A stretch of DNA of 35,012 bases from an uncultured Collinsella sp. (GCA_944321445.1 CALULJ010000022.1:1-35012), one strand, 5' to 3'. Shown: positions 17,850 through 26,640, counted from the first letter of the stretch. Numbers and translations are program-made. Notes: generated by a model from the letters alone, not told the origin.

Positions 17850-18471
17850 TTCCCTTGTTGCCGCTTCCTTTGTTGCCGCTACTTCCCGTGCCGCCGCTCC
17901 CCTTGTCCTTGTCCCCCGAGCCCTTCTTGTCGTCCTCCTCGTCGTCCTTTTCTTCCCATATCGAGATCCAAGATTCGTAATCGCCTTCCAGCCAGCCCGG
18001 TCTTCCCTCATAGCTCACGGTCACCTCCAACACGACGTCCCCGTCTTCGTTTGTGGACCCCATCGCCGATGCGAACACCCCGATCACCGGCAGCGGGCGC
18101 ACGGCCCCCGTTATGGTCACGCTCACCTGGCTGCCCGTCTCGGTCGCGCGCGTGAGTTTGATGTCCCAGTCGTACGCCCCGCCCGTGTGAAAGATGTCCA
18201 GGTCGGGCACGGCCTCTAGGCGCCGGCGCGCGAACGCCCGATAGCTCAGGTCGCTTTGGCCCTCGGCCGTGACCATGATGCGCGCCGTCTCGGACGCGGC
18301 GGACTCCATGACGCTGCGTGTGTAGAGCAAGCACGCCGGCTGCAGCGCGATGAGCATGAGCGTGAGGAAGACGGGGAAGGCGACGGCGGTCTCGACCGTC
18401 GCCTGCGCCGTGCGTTCCCGCAGCAGCTCAAAACAGCAGGATATCCAGGGCGCCGATGTCGCTGAGCGCAT
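17821..18471 (-). CDS. TadE-like pseudopilin with Gly/Lys-rich tail
   Basis: About 216 residues. LLRERTAQATVETAVAFPVFLTLMLIALQPACLLYTRSV is a TadE-type N-terminal helix with the conserved Glu (TVE). A beta-rich extracellular domain follows. The tail is low-complexity: an acidic stretch (EEKDDEEDDKK), then GSG/GNKGSG repeats ending KKPKH. The start is uncertain. The ATG at 18471 overlaps the preceding pilin-like gene by 44 bases and has a weak ribosome site; a rarer start nearer the LLRER motif is possible. Confidence 0.8.
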   Translation of the reverse strand: MRSATSAPWISCCFELLRERTAQATVETAVAFPVFLTLMLIALQPACLLYTRSVMESAASETARIMVTAEGQSDLSYRAFARRRLEAVPDLDIFHTGGAYDWDIKLTRATETGSQVSVTITGAVRPLPVIGVFASAMGSTNEDGDVVLEVTVSYEGRPGWLEGDYESWISIWEEKDDEEDDKKGSGDKDKGSGGTGSSGNKGSGNKGSGGSKKPKH

Positions 18472-18673
18472 GCGACGCCGCCCGCTCGACAGCCGCGACG
18501 AGCCCTCCTTCCTCCCCCGCATGCCAAAAGAGGGCAAGCGCCACAATGGTCGAGAGCATCGCGAGCATGGCGATGGCGTACTCGACCGTTCCCTGGGCGC
18601 GCCACTCGCGGCGCAATTCGCGCAGCAGGTGCCGCGCGTTCTTATGTTCGCAAAGGCTCTCTTCGGTTTGCAT
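18428..18673 (-). CDS. Second Flp-type pilin-like protein
   Basis: An 81-residue protein with a basic leader (RELRREWRAQG) and the pilin-like core GTVEYAIAMLAMLSTIVALALFW, matching the RAQGTTEYAI core of the flp gene upstream. The predicted processing site is after the Gly of AQG. The C-terminal half is amphipathic and ends DILLF. It may be a minor pilin. It overlaps or touches its neighbours as the rest of the operon does. Confidence 0.78.
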   Translation of the reverse strand: MQTEESLCEHKNARHLLRELRREWRAQGTVEYAIAMLAMLSTIVALALFWHAGEEGGLVAAVERAASHALSDIGALDILLF

Positions 18674-18692
18674 TGCCCCATCACGCCCCCTC

Positions 18693-19226
18693 TCACGGGT
18701 CGGCGAACAGCCGCACGACGCGCAGCGTCGTTTCGTCCGCTTCCTCTGTCGTCGTCACATACGCGATGTCCACCCAACCACGCCCGTCACGCAAAACCGC
18801 ACCCCATTGGTTGCCCATGATGTCGAGGTAGCCATATGTTTCGAGCTCGTAGGTACCGGCGGATTCGTAGGCAGAGAGCACCTCGGATATGGGGTCGATG
18901 AGGTCGCCCTCTTCGGTCCAGATGACCGAGGCGCTGGTTTCGCCTTGCTTGGGCTCCGCCAGGTCGTCCAGAAACGTTTCCGCCGAAGAGCCGGAGGCCG
19001 GCGCGGAGAGGATGCCCTCCATCGCACCGGCCACATCGGGAAGCTCCAAGGCGCCGCCTTCAGCGGGCTGGTCGCTTACGGGCTCTTCCTCGGGTTCCAC
19101 CCCTGCTGAATCGACACCCTGCGAACTTCCCTCCCCCGCTCGGCCTCCCCCGCTGCTCACGTTCGACGCCCACCACAGGGCTCCGAGCGCCACGGCGAGA
19201 CAGAGCGCTACCAGGGCGAACATCGC
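18693..19226 (-). CDS. Membrane-anchored protein with SH3-like C-terminus
   Basis: About 177 residues in the tad operon. It has an N-terminal membrane helix (MFALVALCLAVALGALWW), an acidic, Gly/Ser/Pro-rich linker to about residue 90, and a C-terminal domain. That domain ends GYLDIMGNQWGAVLRDGRGWVDIAYV, which reads like a bacterial SH3-type strand set. I do not know a named tad protein of this kind. The ATG at 19226 starts right before the helix; an ATG at 19271, overlapping the flp end by 35 bases, is also possible. Both have weak ribosome sites. Confidence 0.7.
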   Translation of the reverse strand, partial: AMFALVALCLAVALGALWWASNVSSGGGRAGEGSSQGVDSAGVEPEEEPVSDQPAEGGALELPDVAGAMEGILSAPASGSSAETFLDDLAEPKQGETSASVIWTEEGDLIDPISEVLSAYESAGTYELETYGYLDIMGNQWGAVLRDGRGWVDIAYVTTTEEADETTLRVVRLFADP

Positions 19227-19236
19227 ACGTGATGGG

Positions 19237-19488
19237 TTAGTCGTTTCCCGTGCCAAGCTCGTCGAACCCATTCGTAATCGCGTTCCACAGGTCATTGATG
19301 GGATCCTTCAGCGCCACGATTGCGCCGATCGCGATCACCACGAGCACGCCGACCAGGATCGCGTACTCCGTCGTGCCCTGGGCTCGTTCCTCGCGCAACA
19401 GCCGCTTCGCCTGTTCTGCAGCCACCTGCACCCGACAAAACGCCCGGCATGCACGGTCTTCGAACCGCTCCAACATCGCTACCTTCAT
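19237..19488 (-). CDS. flp: Flp-type pilin, probable major subunit
   Basis: An 83-residue prepilin. A long basic leader is followed by EERAQG, the predicted cleavage point, and the hydrophobic core TTEYAILVGVLVVIAIGAIVAL with the conserved Glu-Tyr. A short polar tail (KDPINDLWNAITNGFDELGTGND) completes it. The ATG at 19488 has a perfect AAGGAGGG ribosome site, the strongest in the operon, which fits high expression of the major subunit. It lies directly after tadC. Confidence 0.88.
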   Translation of the reverse strand: MKVAMLERFEDRACRAFCRVQVAAEQAKRLLREERAQGTTEYAILVGVLVVIAIGAIVALKDPINDLWNAITNGFDELGTGND

Positions 19489-19498
19489 AACACCCTCC

Positions 19499-20119
19499 TT
19501 AGAACATTCCGCTGGATGCAAGCAGCGGACCAACAATGGACAGCAAGAGCGCGGGCAAAATGAGCGCACCCGTGGGGACGACCATCTTGACCGGCGCGCG
19601 CTCGATTTCACGCTCGACCGCCGCGCGATGGGCAGCGCGCATCTCGACGCTTTGGCGCGCCAGGGTAGCGGCAAGCGGGGCACCCAGCTCGTGCGCCTGA
19701 CCGACCGCTGTCGCGAACGACTCGAGCTGGCGCACGCCGAGCTGCCGCGCCACGCCGAGCAGGCTCTCCTCGCGCGAGGCCATGCCCATCTGCCAGCTGA
19801 AGTGAGCCTGGGCCATACAGGCAGACAGCGCTCCGGGGCGGTGCTCGCAGTACAGGGCGAGCGCCGCGTCGAACGAGAGGCCCGCCGTGAGGCCAAGACG
19901 GATCACATCGACCATCTCGGACACCTCGCCGAGCGTCGCGCGCTCACTCGGGCGCGACCCGTTACCATGCCCGGGAACCAGGCGCGCGATGAGGCGCGCT
20001 TCGTTGTGCAGCACGCGGCGTGCCGTCGCCACCACCCACGCGCCGTCGAGTGCCTGCACGTGCCAGGCGCAGAGCGCGGCCGCGCATCCCAGGGCGACGA
20101 ACCATACGGCTTCTCCCAT
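19499..20119 (-). CDS. tadC: TadC-like inner-membrane platform protein
   Basis: A 206-residue protein with the type II secretion F domain (T2SSF). An N-terminal helix is followed by the cytoplasmic helical domain (EVSEMVDVIRLGLTAGLSFDAALALY ... RQLESFATAVGQAHELGAPLAATLARQ) and a final membrane helix (VVPTGALILPALLLSIVGPLL). It pairs with TadB to form the membrane platform on which the TadA ATPase acts. The ATG at 20119 follows a GGGGGG stretch and lies 13 bases after the tadB stop. Confidence 0.9.
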   Translation of the reverse strand: MGEAVWFVALGCAAALCAWHVQALDGAWVVATARRVLHNEARLIARLVPGHGNGSRPSERATLGEVSEMVDVIRLGLTAGLSFDAALALYCEHRPGALSACMAQAHFSWQMGMASREESLLGVARQLGVRQLESFATAVGQAHELGAPLAATLARQSVEMRAAHRAAVEREIERAPVKMVVPTGALILPALLLSIVGPLLASSGMF

Positions 20120-20132
20120 GAACGCCCCCCCC

Positions 20133-21077
20133 TTACAGCTCGATCGTCATGATGCGTCGGATGACCATGAGCGCCGCGGCGTTGAGCGCGAGCCCCATGA
20201 GCAGCGACACCATGCCCACCGTGGTGGCCATGCCGGCGCGGTAGTCGCTCGAGAGCAGCGACAACAGCACCGTCATGGCGATGGGCATGCTGGCCACCAT
20301 GTGTGCCGACATGCGCGCCTGCGAAGTCTTGACGTCAAGGCGTCGGCGCAGCTCGATGCGCTCAGTGACCATCTTGGTGGCCTCCGCGAGCAGATCCTTG
20401 AGCGGCGCACCCGTGCGCTGTGACACCTTGAGCGCAAGCACCACGAGATCCAAGCCCGGCGCATGGAACCGTTCGAGCATGGCGTCAAGTGCCTCCACCG
20501 CCGATTCGCCGCAGTCGACCGCGAAGGCCACGCGCATGAACGCCGAGCGCACCGGCTCATCCGCATGACCGCCCACGTAGCGCATGGCCTGCGCGAGTGA
20601 ATAGCCGGAACCCAGTGAGATGGCAAGCGCCCCGAACGCCTCCGGCATCGCTTCTTCCACCCGGCGCTCCTCGTCGTGCCGGCGGCGCGTGGCCGCAAAC
20701 GCCAGGGCAACAAGCGGCGCTATGCAACCGATGGCGAAACCGACGAACGACAGGGAGACGATGAGCCCGGCCATGCCGCCCGCCGTGCACAGCAACATGA
20801 CGATGCCGGTCGCCGTCGCATCGTCGACCTCGCGCAGCGGGCGCACACCTTTCCAGGAAAATGCCCGCACCTGCGCGACGATGCCGTAATCGCCCGGGGC
20901 GGGCAGCGCGGACGCCAGCGGACGCCCCACGGCGCGCGCGGCGCCGAGAACGGCTGCGAGTGCGCCGCCCGAAGCCGCACGGCGCGAAGCGGGAACGACC
21001 GCATTGCGCACGGGCAGCACGCCCATGAGGCAGATGGCGACGAGCCCTCCTACGCAGCAGGGCACAACGACCTCCAT
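20133..21077 (-). CDS. tadB: TadB-like inner-membrane platform protein
   Basis: A 314-residue T2SSF-domain protein. Membrane helices are at the N-terminus, in the middle (GIVMLLCTAGGMAGLIVSLSFVGFAIGCIAPLVALAF) and at the C-terminus (MVASMPIAMTVLLSLL, VGMVSLLMGLALNAAALMVI). The cytoplasmic domain between carries EAMPEAFGALAISLGSGYSLAQAM and RTGAPLKDLL. The ATG at 21077 has a perfect AAGGAGGT and overlaps the tadA end by 28 bases. Longer frames upstream lack support. Confidence 0.92.
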   Translation of the reverse strand: MEVVVPCCVGGLVAICLMGVLPVRNAVVPASRRAASGGALAAVLGAARAVGRPLASALPAPGDYGIVAQVRAFSWKGVRPLREVDDATATGIVMLLCTAGGMAGLIVSLSFVGFAIGCIAPLVALAFAATRRRHDEERRVEEAMPEAFGALAISLGSGYSLAQAMRYVGGHADEPVRSAFMRVAFAVDCGESAVEALDAMLERFHAPGLDLVVLALKVSQRTGAPLKDLLAEATKMVTERIELRRRLDVKTSQARMSAHMVASMPIAMTVLLSLLSSDYRAGMATTVGMVSLLMGLALNAAALMVIRRIMTIEL

Positions 21078-22387
21078 CGCTCCACCTCCTTCTCGTCGAG
21101 TGCGCCCGAGCGCAACCCCTCCTCGATAAACGGCGGCTCGCGCACCAGCTCCCAGGTGGCGGTCGCGGCGTCGAACGACACGAACTCCGTGAGCTCCACG
21201 CCGCCGCCCTCCGCGCGCGTCACGCCCGTGTAGGACGATACGTAGCGCCGGCCGCCCGCAGTGCGCAGCGACATCACGATGCCGTCGAGCGCCATGGCGA
21301 TCTGCTCTTCGATGAGGTCGCCGGGCAGGTCGATGCCGTAGCGCGCGAGCAGGGTGAGGCGCACGATGGCCTCGCGCGGGGTGCCGGCGTGCAGCGTGGT
21401 GAGTGAGCCGTCGTGGCCCGTGCTCATGGCCTGCAGCATGTCGATGCACTCGGCGCCGCGCACCTCGCCCACCACGATGCGGTCCGGGCGCATGCGCAGG
21501 GCGTTGGTCACCAGGTCGCGAATCGTGATGGCGCCCTCGCCCTCGATGGACGCCTCGCGCGCCTCCAGGCGCACCACGTGCGGATGGCGCGAGAACTTGA
21601 GCTCGGCGGAGTCCTCGATGGTCACGATGCGCTCGTCGAGCGCGATTTCACAGGACAGGGCGTTCAACAGCGTGGTTTTGCCCGAACCCGTGCCGCCCAC
21701 CACCGCGAGGTCCTGTCTGAGCGCCACGGCGCACGAGAGCAGGCCCGCGTACCATTCCGGCAGGGACCCCATCTCGACCAGCTGCGCAAGCGAGCTGATG
21801 CGATCGGAGAACTTGCGGATGGTGAGCGCCGGCCCGTCGATAGCGATGGGCGGGATGACCGCGTTCACGCGGTAACCGCTGGGCAGACGGGCGTTCACGA
21901 GCGGGCTGCGCTCGTCCACGCGACGGCCGAGCGGCGAGATGATGCGGTCGATGATGATGCGAATCTGCTCGTCGCTTTCGAATAGGTTCGGCAGCGGATG
22001 CAGCGTGCCGCCGCGCTCGAAGAACGCCGAGATGCAGCCGTTCACCATGATCTCGGTCACCGTGTCGTCGTCCAGCAGCGGCTGGAGCGGGCCTAAACCC
22101 ACAACGTCGTCGAGCACCTCGTCGACGATCTTCGCGCGCGTTCGGGAATCGATGTCCTCCGGCCCGTGCGTATTGACGACCGCCTCGATCACCGGGCGCA
22201 GCTCCTCGCGCGAACGCGCGGCGTCCGGCGCATTTGCCATGCGCGCGACCTCGGCGAACCCGACGCGCTCCATCATCTCGCGCTTCGCGGTGCGCTTTGC
22301 CGCGCGATGTCGCTCTTGCGCCTGGGAGTCCTCTTCCTCCACATCGTCGAACCGCTCCGCCTGTTGCACACGCTCAAGCACACTCAT
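21050..22387 (-). CDS. tadA: TadA/CpaF pilus assembly ATPase
   Basis: A 445-residue secretion ATPase that powers Flp pilus assembly. Walker A is GGTGSGKT (231-238), the Asp/Glu box is TIEDSAEL (256-263), Walker B is RIVVGEVRG (303-311) and the His box is STGHDGSLTTLHA (322-334). The N-terminal domain carries LLDDDTVTEIMVNG. Length and order are normal for CpaF. The start overlaps the tadZ stop as ATGA. Confidence 0.96.
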   Translation of the reverse strand: MSVLERVQQAERFDDVEEEDSQAQERHRAAKRTAKREMMERVGFAEVARMANAPDAARSREELRPVIEAVVNTHGPEDIDSRTRAKIVDEVLDDVVGLGPLQPLLDDDTVTEIMVNGCISAFFERGGTLHPLPNLFESDEQIRIIIDRIISPLGRRVDERSPLVNARLPSGYRVNAVIPPIAIDGPALTIRKFSDRISSLAQLVEMGSLPEWYAGLLSCAVALRQDLAVVGGTGSGKTTLLNALSCEIALDERIVTIEDSAELKFSRHPHVVRLEAREASIEGEGAITIRDLVTNALRMRPDRIVVGEVRGAECIDMLQAMSTGHDGSLTTLHAGTPREAIVRLTLLARYGIDLPGDLIEEQIAMALDGIVMSLRTAGGRRYVSSYTGVTRAEGGGVELTEFVSFDAATATWELVREPPFIEEGLRSGALDEKEVERWRSLCPAA

Positions 22388-24063
22388 CGCACATCAGCTC
22401 CCTCGTGCTTCCAGGGCAGCTTGATGCGGCCCTTAGTGCCTTGCGCCGCCTGTGTGCGCATGCGTTCCTCCCATGCTTCGAGCGGACAGCCCAGCTCGCG
22501 CAGCATGCCGAAGGTGAGCTCCTGGATATCGCGGGTGAACGGGGTCGAAGACGACATGAGGTCACCCAGCTTGCCGAACGACAGCAGGTCGGCCATGGCC
22601 TGGCCGCCATCCGCGACGCGTGCATGCGAGCGCAGGGCAACCGCCATCTCGAAGCGCATGGCGCTCTCCTCGGCCGCTCCGTTTCCACCAAAGCGGTTGA
22701 ACACGCTGGTCATGCGGGTCTTGGGCACGCCGATGCGCGTGGCGAGCGCGACCGCCCGCGCCGTCAGCGAGGCGCTCGAGACGCTGCCGTCGCCCACGAC
22801 CAGGCAGCGATCGCAATGCGAGACGGCCGACGCCACGGCATCGCCCCAGAAGACCGAGGTGTCGACGAAGATGACGTCCGATTCGCGGCGCAGCACGCGG
22901 ATGAGCTGCTCGCTGGGCTGCGACATGAGCTCCGCCTGCTCGGGCGCGAGACACGGACCCCATACGGTGAGCCCCGGCGCGATGCGCATCGCGGTGGCCT
23001 CGATGGCCTGCGGCGCACACGGCTCGCCACCGTTTTGGGCGAGCAAGCCCGCGAGGTCGCTCGCATGCTCGACGCCCATGAGCATGTGCGCGTTGCCGAA
23101 CATGAGGTCAAGGTCGACGATGGCGGCGCGCAGCCCCATATGGGCAGCCCACCAGGCCATCGCTGTCACGACCGTGGTCTTGCCGCAGCCGCCGCTGCCG
23201 GAGATGGCCACGATGAGCGGCGCTTCGCCCGCTGCGCGCGCAGGTTCCTGCGTGATGTGGAACGAGCCGGTGGAGCTGGAGGGCGCAGCTGCCTCGCCGG
23301 TTGCGTTCGCGTTATGCGAAAGCGGAATCTGCAGCTCTCCGGTATGTGCTGCGGACGTGGACGCAGCGGGCGCAACCGGGGCGCTCGCAGGGATTTCAAC
23401 AGGCGCCGCAACAACGGACGGATTCTGAGCGGGCGGCACTACGGGCGCATGGGAAACCGAGTCCGCCGCAGGTTGGGATGGTTGCGCAGGCGTGTTTGCA
23501 GGCAGCATTGCAGGGCACGACCTGCACGCGACGACAGGGGTGGGAACGGGCGCTCCCGCCTCTCCGATAGGTCGCTCTTCCTGAATGACGGCAGGTTGCC
23601 TGTCTTGCGGCTCTTCTGGTTGTGAACAGGATGGCTCGCTCGATGGCGATGCACTTGAATCAACAGCAGGGGACCCGCTGCCATCCTCGTCATGCGGAAC
23701 ACCCTCTTCCGCACACGCCTTGCGAAGTGAGAGATCTGGATCCCCCGCTGCGATCACCTCGGTAGCGCCCGCGCGGAACAGGCAGGCTATGCGACCAGCA
23801 TCGAGATCGTTCAGCATCACGAGCACGGTCTTCGCGCAATCGTTGCGCACGACCTCGGAAATCGCGGGTTCGATAGCCTCCTCGTCATGCGGCATGTACA
23901 CGGCGACACCCTCGGCTATTCCCGGCAGCATACCGGCCATCGCAGCAAGGCCCGCGAGGTCCGAGGACCGCACGACCTTCGCCTCGCGCGTGCGCGCATC
24001 GATCTCTTCGCGCACCCGCGCGATGTGCTCGCCCGCACAGCATGCCAGCCAAATCGAACTCAT
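22384..24063 (-). CDS. tadZ: TadZ/CpaE-like pilus localisation ATPase
   Basis: A 559-residue protein. The N-terminal receiver-like domain (about 1-118, with ACLFRAGATEVIA) lacks a full set of phospho-relay residues. A long Pro/Ala/Ser-rich linker (about 120-280) follows, then a MinD/ParA-type ATPase with deviant Walker A SGSGGCGKTT (288-297) and VDLDLMFGNAHMLM. This protein places the pilus machine at its site in the cell. It is longer than usual (about 400 residues) because of the linker. Its start overlaps the cpaB stop as ATGA. Confidence 0.92.
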   Translation of the reverse strand: MSSIWLACCAGEHIARVREEIDARTREAKVVRSSDLAGLAAMAGMLPGIAEGVAVYMPHDEEAIEPAISEVVRNDCAKTVLVMLNDLDAGRIACLFRAGATEVIAAGDPDLSLRKACAEEGVPHDEDGSGSPAVDSSASPSSEPSCSQPEEPQDRQPAVIQEERPIGEAGAPVPTPVVACRSCPAMLPANTPAQPSQPAADSVSHAPVVPPAQNPSVVAAPVEIPASAPVAPAASTSAAHTGELQIPLSHNANATGEAAAPSSSTGSFHITQEPARAAGEAPLIVAISGSGGCGKTTVVTAMAWWAAHMGLRAAIVDLDLMFGNAHMLMGVEHASDLAGLLAQNGGEPCAPQAIEATAMRIAPGLTVWGPCLAPEQAELMSQPSEQLIRVLRRESDVIFVDTSVFWGDAVASAVSHCDRCLVVGDGSVSSASLTARAVALATRIGVPKTRMTSVFNRFGGNGAAEESAMRFEMAVALRSHARVADGGQAMADLLSFGKLGDLMSSSTPFTRDIQELTFGMLRELGCPLEAWEERMRTQAAQGTKGRIKLPWKHEGADVR

Positions 24064-24785
24064 GCTCCATCACCTGTCTTCGCCGTATCTTCTGTGTCCT
24101 TCGTGTCTGGCGTCTCTGCTTGCTCTGCCGAATCCGCCGGCTCTTCCGTTGTCGTCGCCACCTGCTCGCCGGGGACGACGAGCGTCACCTGGCCTACCGT
24201 GGTCGCCGCGAGCAGCTCGGGAACCGATGCGGGGTCGACCGCCACGGTCACCCAGCTCACCTCGCCGCCGCCCGCAGCGAGCGCGCTCGTGTCGAGTACG
24301 CGGGCTTCGCACAGGCGATCGGCGATCGAGTCGCCCGAGACGTACACGTCGACCGTGTCGCCGCGCTCGAGCGCTCCTCCCGCCGCGTGCGCAGGGTCGC
24401 TCGCCAGGCAGACGGCGACGGTCCCGTCGGGCACGTCGAGGCCGTCTGAGCGCGCCTCCGTGTAGGCAGGGCAAAGCACCGCACGTTGCGGAATAGCGGA
24501 GGTCGCCGTCTTGCCCGCCACATCTTCGAGCGATGTGAATGCGTCTTCTGGAAGCAGGCTCGCGACCCACTGCTCGACCGTGACGTTGGTCTCGTCGAGC
24601 GTGTCGCCCGGCGCGATGTCGCGCGTTGCGACGCACACCGTCACGAGCTCTCCCCCGTAGCGCGCGAGCGCCTCCTCCTGCGCCGCTTCGGCATCGGAGC
24701 GGGTCGACGAGGCGTATGCGAACGCCAAGACCACCGCGGCGAGTCCCGCAAGGACACTGATTGCCAGTCTGACCTGTCGATTCAC
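24060..24785 (-). CDS. cpaB: CpaB/RcpC-like pilus assembly protein (SAF domain)
   Basis: A 241-residue protein with one N-terminal membrane helix (LAISVLAGLAAVVLAFAYASS) and an extracytoplasmic SAF domain (VTVCVATRDIAPGDTLDETNVTVEQW ... AIPQRAVL). A second beta-rich part follows, and the tail is rich in Thr, Glu and Asp. The GTG at 24785 is preferred because GGGGAGGT lies six bases upstream. It is the first gene of the tad operon. The next upstream gene, rsgA, is 533 bases away, and the space holds a conserved element. Confidence 0.9.
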   Translation of the reverse strand: MNRQVRLAISVLAGLAAVVLAFAYASSTRSDAEAAQEEALARYGGELVTVCVATRDIAPGDTLDETNVTVEQWVASLLPEDAFTSLEDVAGKTATSAIPQRAVLCPAYTEARSDGLDVPDGTVAVCLASDPAHAAGGALERGDTVDVYVSGDSIADRLCEARVLDTSALAAGGGEVSWVTVAVDPASVPELLAATTVGQVTLVVPGEQVATTTEEPADSAEQAETPDTKDTEDTAKTGDGA

Positions 24786-25318
24786 GTCGCACCTCCCCGT
24801 CGATCCCGCCAGCATGACAGCGGCGCGGCTGCGCCCCATGGGCGCCCGTCACGCGAGCTCGTTTCATTGTTGCGAGGATGACCAGCCAAAACGTCGGCTG
24901 AATGAGAAAGTCCCGCGCCATCTTACGGGAGCCCTTCGGGCTTCCGACAGCGCTGTTGGGATGTGGTTTGATGCGATGGTTTCCGCTATCGCGTGAACGC
25001 GCTACCTGCAGGTATGCTTCCGGTCACGCGAAATGAGCGATGCGGTAGCACCGGCGCGAGCATACCGATGACGGCCCGAATCAGCAGCAGCGATCACGGC
25101 CAACTTGCGCCGGCACACAAAGGGAAGCGAACGAATCTCGTCAGTGTAGCCGCTGGTCGCAGGGCCTATTGGAGCGCAAACAGCCCATAGTTAGCACCTC
25201 AAGCGGTTGCTACGCAGGTCCCTCTCCACCGCGCGCCGCCAGCGTATCGTGCCGCCTTACCGTGCGCGTATCCATCCGACAGACTGTCGTATCGCAGCCC
25301 GCACCAACAGGCTAGGAA
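24786..25318. other. Intergenic region upstream of the tad operon
   Basis: No gene is supported in these 533 bases. They contain copy B of the conserved element (24904-24984) and a spaced inverted repeat on the minus strand, GGTATGC / GCATACC (about 25011-25065). CAGCC-N8-GGCTG at about 24888-24905 could be a weak hairpin. The tad promoter probably lies here but I could not identify it. Confidence 0.5.
24904..24984 (-). promoter_or_regulatory. Conserved intergenic element, copy B
   Basis: Gap-free match to 9619-9698 on the minus strand. It contains CGCATCAAACC, CCAACAGC, GGGCTCCCGTAAG and GGGACTTT. In this copy CCCG / CGGG and AGCCC / GGGCT can pair, followed by a short T stretch; those pairings are not kept in copy A. 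It lies about 120 bases before cpaB. Confidence 0.5.
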
Positions 25319-26488
25319 TTAGAGCTTGATATCGGGGTCGAGGCTCTGCGCGCTCACGCGCATCTCGGACGCGAGCGCCAAGAACGCCTCCAAGCGAATG
25401 GCGTCGATCTCACCCTCGTCGACTGCCTCTCGCACGGCGCATCCCGGCTCGTGCGTGTGCGTGCAATCGTTGAAGCGGCATGCGTGCGCAGCCGCCACGA
25501 TCTCGGGGAATGCACGGGCAAGGCCGCGCTCGTGGCCCACGAGCGGCAGGCTGCGCAGGCCCGGCGCATCCGCAATAACGCCGCAGGGAGCAGGCAGCGA
25601 CACCATGACGCGGGCGACCGTCGTGTGCCGGCCGGCATCGTCACGCTCGCGCACCTCGCCGGTCGCCAGCGCCTCGTAACCCAGCAGGGCGTTGAGCAGC
25701 GTCGACTTCCCCGCGCCGGATTCTCCCAAAATCATGCCGCAGGTACCTGCGGGAATGCAAGCGCGTACCTCGTCGAGGCCCATCGCCTGCGCCGACGACG
25801 TCACGATCACGCGCACGTCCTCGCCCACCAGGCGTCGGGCATCTTGGCACGTTTCTTCCAGCTCGTCGGGGGTGCAACGGTCGGCCTTGGTGAACACGAC
25901 CACGGGTTTGGCGCCGCAATCGTAGGCGAGCACGAGCGAACGCGCGATGCGGTCGCGCACGAGCTCGCAGGTGTCGCGAGAGGCACCGAGGGGTTGCACG
26001 ATAAAGATGATGTCGACGTTGGCGGCAAGCACCTGGCGCTCGCCGCGGTTCTTCCCACGCCAGCGCTCAAAGGCAGTGCGGCGCGGCAGCACGCGCTCGA
26101 TCACGCCCATGTCGTGCCCGGGCGCGACGCGCACGGCGACGGCGTCGCCTACCGCAGGCAGCAGCCGCTCGCCCTCTCCACGCGCCTTGGCGAAATTGAC
26201 GGAATGCTCTGCGCGGAAGGTGCTGTTCTCTGTCGCCACCAGCGGAAACCCGCGGTCGAGGCGCACGACGCAACCCAGCTGCATCTCGGAGGCCGCCGGG
26301 GCATCTGCCTGCGCAAGCTGCTCGATAAACGCGTCGAACGCCGCGCGCTGGGCGTCATCGATGCGCATGTCGGAAAACGAGGGGATGTCGCGCAGGGTTT
26401 CGACCTGTGGCAGCGAGGCCGCCAGCGCGACCGCATCGACCGTCGGTGCCTGCACCCGCTTCTTGCCCCGGGGCTTGTTCTTACCCAC
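25319..26488 (-). CDS. rsgA: Ribosome small-subunit-dependent GTPase RsgA
   Basis: A 389-residue circularly permuted GTPase that assists late 30S maturation. An N-terminal basic tail and OB-type domain precede the GTPase motifs in permuted order: TKAD (about 200), GESGAGKST (about 255), RHTT (about 287) and DAPG (about 307). The C-terminal zinc site is C-x4-C-x-H-x5-C (CRFNDCTHTHEPGC). It is longer than the usual 290-330 residues, mainly at the N-terminus. The GTG at 26488 has AGAGG five bases upstream; a GTG at 26494 is the alternative. Confidence 0.94.
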   Translation of the reverse strand: MGKNKPRGKKRVQAPTVDAVALAASLPQVETLRDIPSFSDMRIDDAQRAAFDAFIEQLAQADAPAASEMQLGCVVRLDRGFPLVATENSTFRAEHSVNFAKARGEGERLLPAVGDAVAVRVAPGHDMGVIERVLPRRTAFERWRGKNRGERQVLAANVDIIFIVQPLGASRDTCELVRDRIARSLVLAYDCGAKPVVVFTKADRCTPDELEETCQDARRLVGEDVRVIVTSSAQAMGLDEVRACIPAGTCGMILGESGAGKSTLLNALLGYEALATGEVRERDDAGRHTTVARVMVSLPAPCGVIADAPGLRSLPLVGHERGLARAFPEIVAAAHACRFNDCTHTHEPGCAVREAVDEGEIDAIRLEAFLALASEMRVSAQSLDPDIKL

Positions 26489-26574
26489 GCGCACCTCTTC
26501 TCATCGCTCAAGGTTTCGCACGTGGCCAGTGTAGCGCAAACGACAAGGTTGATGCGGGCGCCATCTTCTTAGGT

Positions 26575-26640
26575 GGAGGCGTCACAGCCCTTTCATTCGG
26601 GGAAAGGAGAAAAACCGAACGAAAAAGCTGTGACGCCCCC
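26575..26640. repeat. Imperfect 26-bp palindrome upstream of rsgA
   Basis: GGAGGCGTCACAGC... and its imperfect reverse complement (four mismatches in 26) flank a 14-base purine-rich loop. It lies about 85 bases before rsgA. The core GGCGTCACAGC differs from the GGGGACAGG family in this window. Confidence 0.75.

Noticed and set aside
17849..18011. ATG at 18011 as the start of the TadG-like protein
   Set aside because: It would overlap the TadE-like gene by about 190 bases in a low-complexity Arg/Thr-rich frame with no ribosome site.
16284..18155. Plus-strand frame of 623 codons opposite the TadG-like gene
   Set aside because: It is Arg-rich and without motifs. The opposite frame has a membrane helix and operon context.
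24904..25080. Cyclic-di-GMP riboswitch before the tad operon
   Set aside because: CACGCG and AAACC are present, but the GGGACGCAAAGCC block and its pairing pattern are not.
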